DNA from: a virus | DNA length: 25,866 bases | Reading direction: 5' to 3' (one strand) | IMG/VR virus record: IMGVR_UViG_3300045135_003244 | Location: 1-25,866 of that record | Shown here: piece by piece, positions 8,274 to 15,828 of the stretch | Layout: each line of letters starts with the position of its first letter | How positions within the stretch are numbered: position 1 is the first letter of the stretch | Position numbers and translations under genes: made by a program | Notes under the pieces: model-generated | Told to the model about the DNA's origin: nothing | Seen by the model: the letters and a program-made list of their open reading frames with translations, nothing else | The model's database searches: none

Positions 8274-9775
8274 TGCTCTACCTCGAGGAGAAATCTTTGT
8301 AAAATAGGCTCAACGCTCTCCCACTGCGAACGCAAGAATGCATAATTTCTCATTGTATCAGTTAGGGTGTCAGTAGACATGCCATTTTCCAATAGGTTGA
8401 CTGCAAGAGAATAGATCAGCTCTTCTAAATCAGCGGCTGATGTTTCGTCAGCTGTCACTGCCTCGGCGTTTCCGACGAGTTCCGCGTGTAGTGTTTCAAT
8501 TGGCAAACCTGACCCGACAATGCGCAAGCATCGCTCGAAGCCCTCTCGCAGTTCTTCGGGCAGTCGCTCAGCGTACGTCCTGAATACCGGATGATCTTGA
8601 TTGGGACGAAAGACGATCTGTCCATCCTTGTGCACCCGATTCCAAATTGGGAAACGGGTTTCATCCACTAGCTTCTGACCCCTACTTCGGTAAGTGCGTT
8701 TGGAAGTCCCAACGAACCTCTCAACCACCTTTCTCAGGCGCTCACGCACCACCGGCGGCAACTGCGCCGATGCCTTTTTGACGTCAATCTTCCACTCCGC
8801 ATCCATCGTGTTCGGGATATCGACGGCTATCCGACAGAGCTTTGTGAGTTCGGTTTGGCGTGCGAGACCCAGCCATCCCCCTGCGATAATGAGACGTTTC
8901 TCGCGATAGACATAGAGACCCTGCGACTTCAAATGACCCTCCGGACCGCCAATTTCCTCCCACTCTTCGCGGCTTATCCGCTTGTGATGGGGAAGCGTAT
9001 GGCACCTGATGAGAACGTCACCCTGACGCAGGCGAAGTATTTCCTCCGGGTCCTTTTGCGTTGCAGCATTCGACGTTGCCATGGGATCGATGGGTTTCAG
9101 GGGGCGGCCGTTCAGTGACAGTTTCAGACGCGGCTTTGAACCTTCCAGAAAGCGATGAAACACCAATCGCAGATGATGTTCTGCGCGGGACAACTCCGAA
9201 TTCATGTGCTCGGCCCGCTTCGCACGGTCATGCGCATAACCACCGCTCAAGCGATCGAGTTTTTCCCAGACGACAACCGTTCCGGTCTCCGGAAGTAGGT
9301 CATCTCCCGTAACGAGTTCGGGATTGTCGATGAGTTCCAGGCTCCAGTTGTTGCGTTTCGCCACGCGATCTAGGTCCCAGCGCGCGCAAGATGTTCGGCC
9401 CTCTTGCCGCGTCACAACAGTCAAACTTCGGCACTGTGAGAAGCTGGCACTCTTCAGGCCGAGACCGAACCGGCCGAGGTCTTCTGTGTCGCGCTCGTCA
9501 GTCGGGTTCTTCGAGCCAAGACGCATAGCCTCAATCAGTTCGGCCTCCGTCATGCCTGAACCGTCATCTGCCAGCGCTATCCACGGCTCGTCAGCAACAG
9601 TGTCTGCGATCAATTCTACTGACTGCGCGCCGGCGGTAATGGCGTTATCGATGATGTCGGCGAGAGCTGTCTCGAGGCTGTAACCAAAGTCACGATGGCC
9701 CTCGATGAGAGAAGCAGCGTATGGCGTCGCATCGACTTCTCGTGTTTTGGGTTTTGGATTCGAAGCATCTCGCAT
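8270..9775 (-). CDS. GHKL/MutL-like ATP-binding protein
   Basis: This 501-aa protein is the first gene of the minus-strand defence operon. The GHKL ATP-binding (Bergerat) fold is clear: the N box ALADIIDNAI (Asp40 to Asn44), G1 box DDGSGM at 70-75, and G2 box GRFGLGLKSAS at 101-111. These resemble MutL, HSP90 and type II topoisomerase ATPases. Such proteins act as ATP-gated clamps. Here it may sense or hold DNA for the Z1 and nuclease partners (inference). No catalytic nuclease motif was seen in the C-terminal half, so it is not a MutL endonuclease in the ordinary sense. The ATG at 9775 has only GAGG very close upstream, so initiation may be weak. It ends in an ATGA overlap with the Z1 gene. 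Confidence 0.88.
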   Translation of the reverse strand: MRDASNPKPKTREVDATPYAASLIEGHRDFGYSLETALADIIDNAITAGAQSVELIADTVADEPWIALADDGSGMTEAELIEAMRLGSKNPTDERDTEDLGRFGLGLKSASFSQCRSLTVVTRQEGRTSCARWDLDRVAKRNNWSLELIDNPELVTGDDLLPETGTVVVWEKLDRLSGGYAHDRAKRAEHMNSELSRAEHHLRLVFHRFLEGSKPRLKLSLNGRPLKPIDPMATSNAATQKDPEEILRLRQGDVLIRCHTLPHHKRISREEWEEIGGPEGHLKSQGLYVYREKRLIIAGGWLGLARQTELTKLCRIAVDIPNTMDAEWKIDVKKASAQLPPVVRERLRKVVERFVGTSKRTYRSRGQKLVDETRFPIWNRVHKDGQIVFRPNQDHPVFRTYAERLPEELREGFERCLRIVGSGLPIETLHAELVGNAEAVTADETSAADLEELIYSLAVNLLENGMSTDTLTDTMRNYAFLRSQWESVEPILQRFLLEVEQ

Positions 9776-9870
9776 GCCTCAAATCTTAACGTGCGCTCAC
9801 TGGGATACAACCGCAAGAGAACAGATACGCTGTAACATTATGAGGCCAAAATACGGACCATCCCGCGTTT
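9776..9870 (-). promoter_or_regulatory. Gap upstream of the defence operon, probable promoter region
   Basis: This 95-bp gap separates the recombinase cassette from the ATPase gene on the same strand. CATAAT on the minus strand (9837-9842) matches a -10 box at 5 of 6 positions, but no convincing -35 was found. It may instead be an internal gap of one long transcript starting at 12216. Confidence 0.3.
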
Positions 9871-10260
9871 TCAGGTCTGCATGAAGAGCGCCACTTGCAT
9901 CTCCCACTCGGTTGGAAATGGATTCAGAAGCCGTGCGAGCGTCACCTCCGGCCCCTGCTTCCCGTCCAGGATCGCCTCGACGATGTCCGGCGCGAGCAGC
10001 GTCAGGCGCAGGACACGGGTCATGTAGGAGGGCGCGATGCCCTCGCGCTCGGCCAGTTCGGCGATGGTGGCGAACTCCCCGGATTCGAGCATCCGCTTCC
10101 ACCGGAACGCACGGGCCATCGCCTTAACGAGCGCGTTGTCGGTCCGGCGCGGTTGCTTGACGCAGTCCGGCAGCTGCATCTCCTTCCGCCCACCACGCTT
10201 AACGATGCGGAATGGCACATTCAGTGTCACGGTGTCCGGGATCGGCGTCCTGCTGGTCAT
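9871..10260 (-). CDS. Small ParB/KorB-like helix-turn-helix protein of the recombinase cassette
   Basis: A 129-aa basic protein with a predicted helix-turn-helix at about residues 63-88 (ATIAELAEREGIAPSYMTRV), like the central DNA-binding domain of ParB-type proteins but without a ParB nuclease domain. Its ATG overlaps the recombinase stop as ATGA, so it is made with the recombinase. Genes of this kind follow DUF2924-associated serine recombinases in many alphaproteobacterial elements (recalled). A role as recombination directionality factor or as autoregulator of the cassette is plausible but unproven. I do not know an experimentally assigned function. Confidence 0.8.
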   Translation of the reverse strand: MTSRTPIPDTVTLNVPFRIVKRGGRKEMQLPDCVKQPRRTDNALVKAMARAFRWKRMLESGEFATIAELAEREGIAPSYMTRVLRLTLLAPDIVEAILDGKQGPEVTLARLLNPFPTEWEMQVALFMQT

Positions 10261-11567
10261 GCTGCCGCCTCAATGCCGCCTGCAAGCATCTCGCGCGCTA
10301 AGCCACTGAGGCCGTCGACGCGCAGCCGGACATTGAGCCCGTCCATGCGGATGTCCACGCGTTCAACCAGCAGCGCCACGATGCGCGCCTGTTTGGCAGG
10401 GAACAGTTCATCCCACAGCGGATCGAACTGCTGCAGGACCGTGCGGGCGTCGGTCTCAATGATGTCGCCGTCAAGCGCTCGGGCCGCCTTCCACGTGCCC
10501 GCCACGATTTCGGGCTGGCGGAACACGGCGCGAAGCTGGTCGATGACCGCCGCCTCGATCTCGCCTGCAGGCACGCGGCCGACGGGGCACGATCCGGCGC
10601 CATGCTTCAGCACGGTCTGGCTGACGTAGTAGCGGTAGAGCCTGTTGCCCTTGCGGGTGTGGGTCGGTGAGAAGGCCGCGCCATCGGGTCCGAAGAGCAG
10701 CCCTTTGAGCAGCGCGGGTGTATCGGCGCGCGTGCGGGCGGCGCGCTTGCGGGGGCTCTCCTTCAGGATAGCGTGGACCTTGTCCCAAACACCCATGTCG
10801 ATGATGGCATCATGCTCGCCGGGATAGCTGTCGCCCTTGTGCACGGCCTCGCCGATATAGGCGCGGTTGCTCAGCATGCGGTAGAGGTACTTCTTGTCGA
10901 TCCGGTTGCCGCGCGGGGTGCGGATGCCGCGTTTGGCAACCTCTCGCGCCAGTTCCGTGGCCGAACCGATCTCGAGGAAGCGCGCGAAGATCCAGCGAAC
11001 ATGCTCGGCGCGCTCGTCGTCGACGACCAACTTCCGGTTTTCGACGCGATACCCATAGGGAGGCACCCCGCCCATCCACATGCCCTTTTTACGGCTTGCG
11101 GCGACCTTGTCGCGGATGCGCTCGGCTGTGACTTCACGCTCGAACTGAGCGAAGCTGAGCAGGATATTCAGCGTCAGCCTGCCCATCGATGTGGTCGTGT
11201 TGAACGACTGCGTCACCGACACGAAGGTCACGTCATTGCGGTCGAACACCTCGACCAGCTTGGCAAAATCGGCCAGCGAACGGCTGAGGCGGTCGATCTT
11301 GTAGACAATGACCACGTCGACCAGCCCGTCCTCAATATCTGCCATCAGCTGCTGCAGGCCCGGGCGGTCTAGCGTGCCGCCAGAAATGCCACCATCGTTA
11401 TACTGATCGCGGACGAGCACCCAGCCCTCGGAGCGCTGGCTTGCGATATAGGCCTCGCAGGCCTCTCGTTGCGCATGCAGGCTGTTGAACTCCTGCTCCA
11501 GCCCTTCCTCGGAGGATTTGCGCGTGTAGATCGCGCAGCGGAGCTTCCGGACAATCGGCTTGGTCAT
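10257..11567 (-). CDS. Large serine recombinase (resolvase/invertase family)
   Basis: A 436-aa site-specific recombinase. The N-terminal catalytic domain begins AIYTRKSSEEGLEQEFNSL with nucleophile Ser18. It continues with the YKIDRLSRSLADF block, then SFAQFEREVTAERI. The central recombinase domain contains GMWMGGVPPYGY and the RAYIGEAVHKG region. The zinc-ribbon position lacks the usual CxxC: GLLFGPDGAAFSPTHTRK has GPDG where cysteines normally stand. I recall this as typical of DUF2924-linked members. The length is at the short end for large serine recombinases but complete. It lies between the DUF2924 and HTH genes with ATGA overlaps on both sides. It is the only integrase-like gene in the window and probably mobilises the element. 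Confidence 0.93.
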   Translation of the reverse strand: MTKPIVRKLRCAIYTRKSSEEGLEQEFNSLHAQREACEAYIASQRSEGWVLVRDQYNDGGISGGTLDRPGLQQLMADIEDGLVDVVIVYKIDRLSRSLADFAKLVEVFDRNDVTFVSVTQSFNTTTSMGRLTLNILLSFAQFEREVTAERIRDKVAASRKKGMWMGGVPPYGYRVENRKLVVDDERAEHVRWIFARFLEIGSATELAREVAKRGIRTPRGNRIDKKYLYRMLSNRAYIGEAVHKGDSYPGEHDAIIDMGVWDKVHAILKESPRKRAARTRADTPALLKGLLFGPDGAAFSPTHTRKGNRLYRYYVSQTVLKHGAGSCPVGRVPAGEIEAAVIDQLRAVFRQPEIVAGTWKAARALDGDIIETDARTVLQQFDPLWDELFPAKQARIVALLVERVDIRMDGLNVRLRVDGLSGLAREMLAGGIEAAA

Positions 11568-12016
11568 GCGCCCCTCCGGTGGTTTTTCAGTCCAAAGAAG
11601 ACCCAGCCGTTCCAGCGTGTGCCAGTGATGGCGCGAGCAATCGCGGAGAGCGATTTGTAGGGGCGGCCCTGCCAGTCAAAACCGTCGGCGGTGACGGTGA
11701 CAACATGCTCAACGCCCTTCCATTCACGGATCAGCCGCGTACCGACAATGGGCGTCAAGTCAGCGCGGACTCGGCTCTTTTTGCGGTCACCGCCGTCCAG
11801 CTGTTCTCCAAGGGCTTCCAACCTTTTCACGGTCTCAGGCTTCAGACCGCCATAAGCCAGTTCCTGGATGCGGTACGCGAGGCGGCTTTCGAGATAGCGC
11901 CGGTTAAACGGCGGCGGTTCGCTGTCGAACAACTCCCGCCATTGCGCCTTTAGGTCCGGCGTCGATGTGGTCTTGAGCGCGGCCAGGCGCGCGGGGATCG
12001 GATCGTGGGTCGTCAT
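11564..12016 (-). CDS. DUF2924 domain-containing protein
   Basis: A 150-aa protein of the DUF2924 family: LKAQWRELFDSEPPPFNRRYLESRLAYRIQE is in the first half (quoted in parts: RELFDSEPPPFNRR, LAYRIQELAYGG), and the second half has GTRLIREWKG and the WNGWVFFGLK ending. The family is small, basic, and almost always beside a serine recombinase of this type. It is presumed to bind DNA or assist recombination, with no tested activity that I know of. The ATG at 12016 has GGAG 6 nt upstream and overlaps the stop of the upstream 67-aa gene as ATGA. Its own stop overlaps the recombinase start the same way. Confidence 0.9.
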   Translation of the reverse strand: MTTHDPIPARLAALKTTSTPDLKAQWRELFDSEPPPFNRRYLESRLAYRIQELAYGGLKPETVKRLEALGEQLDGGDRKKSRVRADLTPIVGTRLIREWKGVEHVVTVTADGFDWQGRPYKSLSAIARAITGTRWNGWVFFGLKNHRRGA

Positions 12017-12216
12017 ACATTTCTCCGGTGAGTTGGAGTTGCATGACGCCATTCGTCGGCCTGATAGTGTAGTCCACTTTCTCCCGTATCGTCAGATACT
12101 TCCACCCGATCACGCATCCGCAACCGAACCAGCCCGAGAGCCAGCAGGCCGCATAGTTCGGCGCGGCGTTCCGCGGGCGTCATGTAGTCGGGTGGCAAGG
12201 GGTTGGGTCGTTTCAT
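12013..12216 (-). CDS. Small protein (67 aa) heading the recombinase cassette
   Basis: Starts MKRPNPLPPDYMTPAERRAE and continues with LCGLLALGLVRLRMRDR, then a polar tail. I recall near-identical short proteins ahead of DUF2924 genes in other alphaproteobacteria, which supports it as real. The ATGA overlap with the DUF2924 start is strong independent support. The amphipathic helix at 17-35 may mediate protein contacts. No known domain. It is the first gene of the minus-strand cassette, divergent from the 749-aa gene. Confidence 0.75.
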   Translation of the reverse strand: MKRPNPLPPDYMTPAERRAELCGLLALGLVRLRMRDRVEVSDDTGESGLHYQADEWRHATPTHRRNV

Positions 12217-12411
12217 GTCTAGGGCGGCCGTGCTTGCTGGTGTCGTTACCAACCAAAAGCCACCTGGCAGCCCTTTGTGGGACATGCGCTTTGGACTGCC
12301 AATTGAAGTGCGAACAGGTAGTGAACATCGACCCTTGTGGAACTGCCTTTCGTCAACGATTATCGGAGGTTGAATCAAGTTGAGAGACAGCATGCATTGA
12401 GAGGTGAGTTC
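12217..12411. promoter_or_regulatory. Divergent promoter region between recombinase cassette and 749-aa gene
   Basis: This 195-bp stretch without a gene separates two divergent units. On the plus strand TTGTGG (12335-12340), a 17-bp spacer and GATTAT (12358-12363) form a weak promoter-like pair (3/6 and 4/6). GAGAGGTG just before 12412 is the ribosome site of the plus gene. No clear operator repeat was found. Confidence 0.35.
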
Positions 12412-14661
12412 ATGGCGCGCAAAGCAATTCCGATCGGTCCAAATATTCTTGCGTTGATCGAAGATGCGCGCATCGACCTTGCTCGAGCAGCGCTTGCCGT
12501 CCGAGAGGGCGAAAACGAGCCAGATTTCGCCCTGCCAGATAACCCATCTGACCTGACAGATGATGGTGCCGTGGAGGCGTTTCGGCTGGACCTCATCCAA
12601 ACGCTCTCTGAATTTGACCAGGATGAACTGCGACCGGCAGAGCAACGATCACGCCGAATCCGGGCGCTCGCCGACGGAAAGGGCGTGACCTCCCTCATGA
12701 CCATTGTCGATCAGCAACTTGATGATGCGCAGTCGCAGGAGTTCGACCGGCAGCCAGACCAGCTCTGCAGAAGCATTTGGACCTATCTCAATGCGCGTGA
12801 AACGTTTGAGGACGCGGAAAGCTTTCATTTTGCACGACAGTTTCGTGAGCACGGAAAGCTATATGACGCCTTCGAGGTCGAGCTCGAAAACCATGTCGCC
12901 CTCGATGCGACCGCAATCGACGAGGTGGTGCTGGCAGCCAGGATCAAGGGGGTGCTCGAGCTGAAACCCGAGATTTTCTGCACGGTGAAAGCGCTCGATC
13001 TGCCCGCAACTGAAACACACCCGGCGTCCATCATGTTGATCGTCCGGCATGGCGGGCCGCTGTCCAGCGTCTATGACTATCGACATGACGGACGCAGGGG
13101 AACCATCTACTATCGCCCACCCAACGAGGCGACGCTTATTTACACGCCGTCGCTCCGCCAGATTGAGGTCTGCGCGGACAGCCCCGTGGTGCGCCAGACG
13201 GTTAGCGACTCGTTCGCCGAAGTTGCCCTCGACCACGACATCTCGCAAAAACCGCTGACGTGGAAGCGTTACAACCTCTCGCGGTTTCGTACCTCGCTTC
13301 GTCTGCAGCCGCCGGAAATCGATGGTTATGCATTCGCGTTTGTCCGAGTTGTGGAAGCCGAGATCCGGCTAGGGATCTGGCGCCGCAAGCTCCAACTGAA
13401 GGTCGCCGTCGATGACGATATTGAAGAGGTTGCGGACAAGTATCTTGGGGCCCGAAACATCTTTCGGCGTGCGGAAGCGTTCAGTCGGATTGCCATTGCT
13501 GTCGCCTACAACCGTGTCGGTGATGAAAAGGAGCGGACGCTCAATCTCACGATCTCCGGCACGAAGAGCTGTAACCTGCAAAGCAAGACGGATCCCGAAG
13601 AGCGCGCCCTGGGATTCGCTCTATTGAAAGAATTGGGGATCCTGAGCGCATTCCGGCAGATCGCGCCCGATGACCTTCAGACAATCTTCCCCCAACTGGT
13701 GCAACTCCATGACCGCGTTGAAGATGAGGTCAGCGGAGGATACTTGCTGGAACTCGGGCTCGACGCCAGTCGCCTGATCGAGGGTGGGCTGCTTGAGCGA
13801 CGCGACCGTCAGGATGTGGTCCTGATCGACGATGACGACGTTGACGGCGAAGGCACCGTGAAGCCGTCGGCGACAGAGGGCATGGTCAACACGGTGGGCC
13901 CGTTCGGCGAGGACGCAGGCAAGCGCCCGGTGTCGGATGTCGAGATGTTCGCGATCAACGGCCAATGGCTTCACGAGACCATCATGCGGCTGATAAAGCC
14001 GCTCTTGAGCAAGCGAACGGCCCAGATCCTCGACCCGGACCTGACCCTGCTCGGCGCAATGCGGGTGGATGGTGCCGAGGTGCCCGTCTATTTCGCCCGG
14101 CGCCTAAATGACCCGAAAACTGCCCAAAGGCTGGACCTGGCTTTGCGCGCGAGAGACACAGCTGGCGTCGGCATCATCCTCGCGGCCGGTGAGGAAATGC
14201 CGTCGCATCTCGGCTCCAACGTGGTTGTGCCACTTCTATCCCATCTCGCATCGGCCGACGAGGAGTTCCTGTTCGCCCGCGACGGTATCGAACTCGCATA
14301 TCGAAACAACCTCTCGCTCGCACGCGGGGGCGTGTCGCCGCGGGTCGTACGGACAGGTGCGCAGTCTGGCACCCTGTTCATTCCGGGCAAGGCGCCGCTG
14401 CACCTCACCGGGAACGATCAACTTACAATCTTCGAACGCCTTGTTGTCGCCGCCGGGAAAGGCAGCCCTGATATTCAGGTCAAAGCGCTGATGGACGGCT
14501 TCGAATCCAGAAGTCCCCAACAGACGTTCCGGAAAAACATGTGGGACAGCATTCGGGACGTCTATATCGGCAAGGGGGCAAAGAACGGATACTGGCGTCT
14601 GGTGCTAGCCGAGCAACCGACCGAAGACGTCTCCGATGCGCTGGCCGAAGGGCCCGTCTAA
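12412..14661 (+). CDS. Large protein of unknown function (749 aa)
   Basis: Not recognised. The start is ATG at 12412 (MARKAIPIGPN) with GAGAGGTG about 6 nt upstream; an in-frame GTG 75 bp earlier lacks such a site. The N-terminal half is rich in helices and charged residues. A beta-rich segment lies around residues 205-260 (SIMLIVRHGG, VYDYRHDGRRGTIYYR). An acidic linker LIDDDDVDGEG sits at about 470-480. The C-terminal part has AAGEEMPSHLGSNVVVPL and ends with FRKNMWDSIRDVYIGKG and NGYWRLVL, which recalls the wing of a winged-helix domain. No signal peptide, transmembrane span or Walker motif was seen. It stands alone, divergent from the recombinase cassette. A role in defence, replication control or transcription is equally open. 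Confidence 0.85.
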   Translation: MARKAIPIGPNILALIEDARIDLARAALAVREGENEPDFALPDNPSDLTDDGAVEAFRLDLIQTLSEFDQDELRPAEQRSRRIRALADGKGVTSLMTIVDQQLDDAQSQEFDRQPDQLCRSIWTYLNARETFEDAESFHFARQFREHGKLYDAFEVELENHVALDATAIDEVVLAARIKGVLELKPEIFCTVKALDLPATETHPASIMLIVRHGGPLSSVYDYRHDGRRGTIYYRPPNEATLIYTPSLRQIEVCADSPVVRQTVSDSFAEVALDHDISQKPLTWKRYNLSRFRTSLRLQPPEIDGYAFAFVRVVEAEIRLGIWRRKLQLKVAVDDDIEEVADKYLGARNIFRRAEAFSRIAIAVAYNRVGDEKERTLNLTISGTKSCNLQSKTDPEERALGFALLKELGILSAFRQIAPDDLQTIFPQLVQLHDRVEDEVSGGYLLELGLDASRLIEGGLLERRDRQDVVLIDDDDVDGEGTVKPSATEGMVNTVGPFGEDAGKRPVSDVEMFAINGQWLHETIMRLIKPLLSKRTAQILDPDLTLLGAMRVDGAEVPVYFARRLNDPKTAQRLDLALRARDTAGVGIILAAGEEMPSHLGSNVVVPLLSHLASADEEFLFARDGIELAYRNNLSLARGGVSPRVVRTGAQSGTLFIPGKAPLHLTGNDQLTIFERLVVAAGKGSPDIQVKALMDGFESRSPQQTFRKNMWDSIRDVYIGKGAKNGYWRLVLAEQPTEDVSDALAEGPV

Positions 14662-14695
14662 CGTCGGTCTAACATGCGCCGGGAGACGGTCTAAC
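14656..14695 (+). repeat. Three GTCTAAC direct repeats at helical-turn spacing
   Basis: GTCTAAC occurs at 14656-14662 (overlapping the stop of the 749-aa gene), 14667-14673 and 14689-14695. Start-to-start distances are 11 and 22 bp, one and two DNA turns. The position is directly upstream of the Com-like gene, so these may be binding sites of a regulator of the rightward operon. Confidence 0.5.
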
Positions 14696-14742
14696 AAATC
14701 GTTGATTATTGGAAAGGCTCACTCAGTCAGAGGAGCACTTCC

Positions 14743-14988
14743 ATGCCGACTCCCATCTCTTCCCGCCAGCCAGCTAAGATCAGCTGGACCGGTGGCCAAA
14801 AATCAAAACCCACCCCTTTGAATTCTGAATGGCGCTGCACGCGCTGTGACAAGCTGCTCGGCGTTTGCCGGGACGGCCGCATGCACCTGCGTTTTGGGCG
14901 GGGTCACGAATATCTCGTGGGCTTTCCGGTTCAGGCCACGTGTCGCGGCTGCGGCTCGCTGAACCAGACGCAATCACCCGCGCGCTGA
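14743..14988 (+). CDS. Com-like zinc-ribbon protein
   Basis: An 81-aa protein with a four-cysteine zinc ribbon: RCTRCDKLLG (Cys32, Cys35) and CRGCGSLN (Cys67, Cys70). The pattern CxxC-D/N-KLL followed by CxxC resembles phage Mu Com, a small zinc-finger RNA-binding protein that switches on translation of mom by opening a hairpin over its ribosome site. AGAGGAG lies 7 nt before the ATG. It is followed after about 70 bp by a perfect hairpin touching the start codon of the sigma-like gene, which makes a Com-type role attractive but unproven. No mom-like gene was recognised nearby. It could equally be a DNA-binding or structural zinc ribbon. Confidence 0.75.
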   Translation: MPTPISSRQPAKISWTGGQKSKPTPLNSEWRCTRCDKLLGVCRDGRMHLRFGRGHEYLVGFPVQATCRGCGSLNQTQSPAR

Positions 14989-15058
14989 GGCGCTCATCCA
15001 CCCAATTCCCTGAAATCGCAGAGACGCACGACGTCCTGACCTGGCCACGACAAGGCGC

Positions 15059-15087
15059 TGGACGCCTGGCCACAAGGCAGGCGTCCA
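15059..15087 (+). repeat. Perfect 10-bp hairpin abutting the sigma-like gene start
   Basis: TGGACGCCTG (15059-15068) and CAGGCGTCCA (15078-15087) are perfect inverted copies with a 9-nt loop. The stem ends at the base before ATG 15088 and covers the only AGG that could serve as its ribosome site. There is no T-tract, so it is not a classic terminator. CTGGCCAC(GAC)AAGGC is also repeated at 15041 and 15066. Confidence 0.7.
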
Positions 15088-15807
15088 ATGTCCATCGCGT
15101 GGCACAAGATCCGTGATCACCTCATGTTGTCTTCTTCAACTCTCAACTTTCAAAGGAACTTCGAAGCGCTTCGTCGCAACAGCGAACCGCTCGCGCGTTT
15201 CGCTGATCCGGCCGCATTACTGGATACGATGCACGTCAGCGGCCGCGGCCCAGATCAGAAAAACCGGCTGCTGGTCGCACTGATCGGGGCCGCACAGTCC
15301 GGCGGCGCGGTTTCCGATTGTGCCCTGACGCTGATGCTGTTGGCGCTCTGGCCGGGGCTGGATGCGGTTCGGCGCAGATCGATCTGGCGCAGGGTTGGCG
15401 CTGGCGACGAAGTCGCATCCGAAATCCTTACACGAGCTTCCGAGGCCATTCGGGGTCTGGATCTGCAGCGCGTCAATTGGGTCGCGGCAACCATCCTGCG
15501 GAACATCGAGCGGGACCTGATCAGAACACGTCAACGCGAGGACAGGCACCAGAGCCTGCGCAGAGAGGCCGATCCCAACGAAATCCCGACTGACGATGAA
15601 GTGTCAGCCATCGCAAGTCCCGCACTGCTCCACCGCGATCTCGTCCGCATCATAGGCAAGGATGCTGATCTGGTGATCCGTGTGGCCATCGACGGGTTCT
15701 CTCAATCCGAGGTCGCGACCGAACTGGGGCTGTCTGAGGCGGCGACGCGCAAACGCTATCAGCGGGCAACCCGGCGTCTGCGCGACGTCCTGCAAGAATT
15801 TCGCTGA
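15088..15807 (+). CDS. Sigma-70-like HTH regulator
   Basis: A 239-aa protein ending in a sigma region 4-like helix-turn-helix at about 203-230: DGFSQSEVATELGLSEAATR followed by KRYQRATRRL. A helical segment at about 125-151 (WVAATILRNIERDLIRTRQR) resembles a region 2 helix. The overall layout is of a small sigma-like or phage transcription factor, perhaps for later genes of the element. The start is uncertain. ATG 15088 has a weak AGG buried in the hairpin before it; ATG 15124 has no ribosome site either, so I keep the longer form. The gene is followed by two hairpins before the next gene. Confidence 0.8.
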   Translation: MSIAWHKIRDHLMLSSSTLNFQRNFEALRRNSEPLARFADPAALLDTMHVSGRGPDQKNRLLVALIGAAQSGGAVSDCALTLMLLALWPGLDAVRRRSIWRRVGAGDEVASEILTRASEAIRGLDLQRVNWVAATILRNIERDLIRTRQREDRHQSLRREADPNEIPTDDEVSAIASPALLHRDLVRIIGKDADLVIRVAIDGFSQSEVATELGLSEAATRKRYQRATRRLRDVLQEFR

Positions 15808-15822
15808 TCGGGTGTCCCGATC
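15806..15822 (+). repeat. Short perfect hairpin at the end of the sigma-like gene
   Basis: GATCGGG and CCCGATC flank a 3-nt TGT loop, beginning inside the stop codon. The GC-rich stem with no T-run may act as a pause or mRNA-stability element. Confidence 0.45.
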
Positions 15823-15828
15823 CCTGCT

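Larger units (their letters stand above)
424..9775. other. Defence block: Vsr/Dcm module plus MutL-like, Z1, DUF4420 and AIPR operon (Mza-like)
   Basis: Six genes with restriction or defence signatures are packed with almost no spacing. vsr and the C5-methyltransferase diverge across 57 bp. The methyltransferase converges on the AIPR gene with 3 bp between stop codons. The minus-strand operon ATPase, Z1, DUF4420, AIPR has overlaps at every junction. The combination MutL-like ATPase, Z1, DUF4420 and AIPR is the composition I recall for the Mza defence system. Assignment rests on motifs and gene order, not on a search. The block is visibly richer in A+T than the replication genes to the right, consistent with a separate origin. 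Confidence 0.75.

Noticed and set aside
12217-12645. N-terminal extension of the 67-aa protein on the minus strand
   Set aside because: The extension would overlap the divergent 749-aa gene, and its translation lacks protein character. The ATG at 12216 gives the form recalled in other genomes.
14743-14988. A Mu-like mom modification system
   Set aside because: Only the Com-like zinc ribbon is seen. The next gene is sigma-like, and no Mom acetyltransferase-fold protein was recognised.
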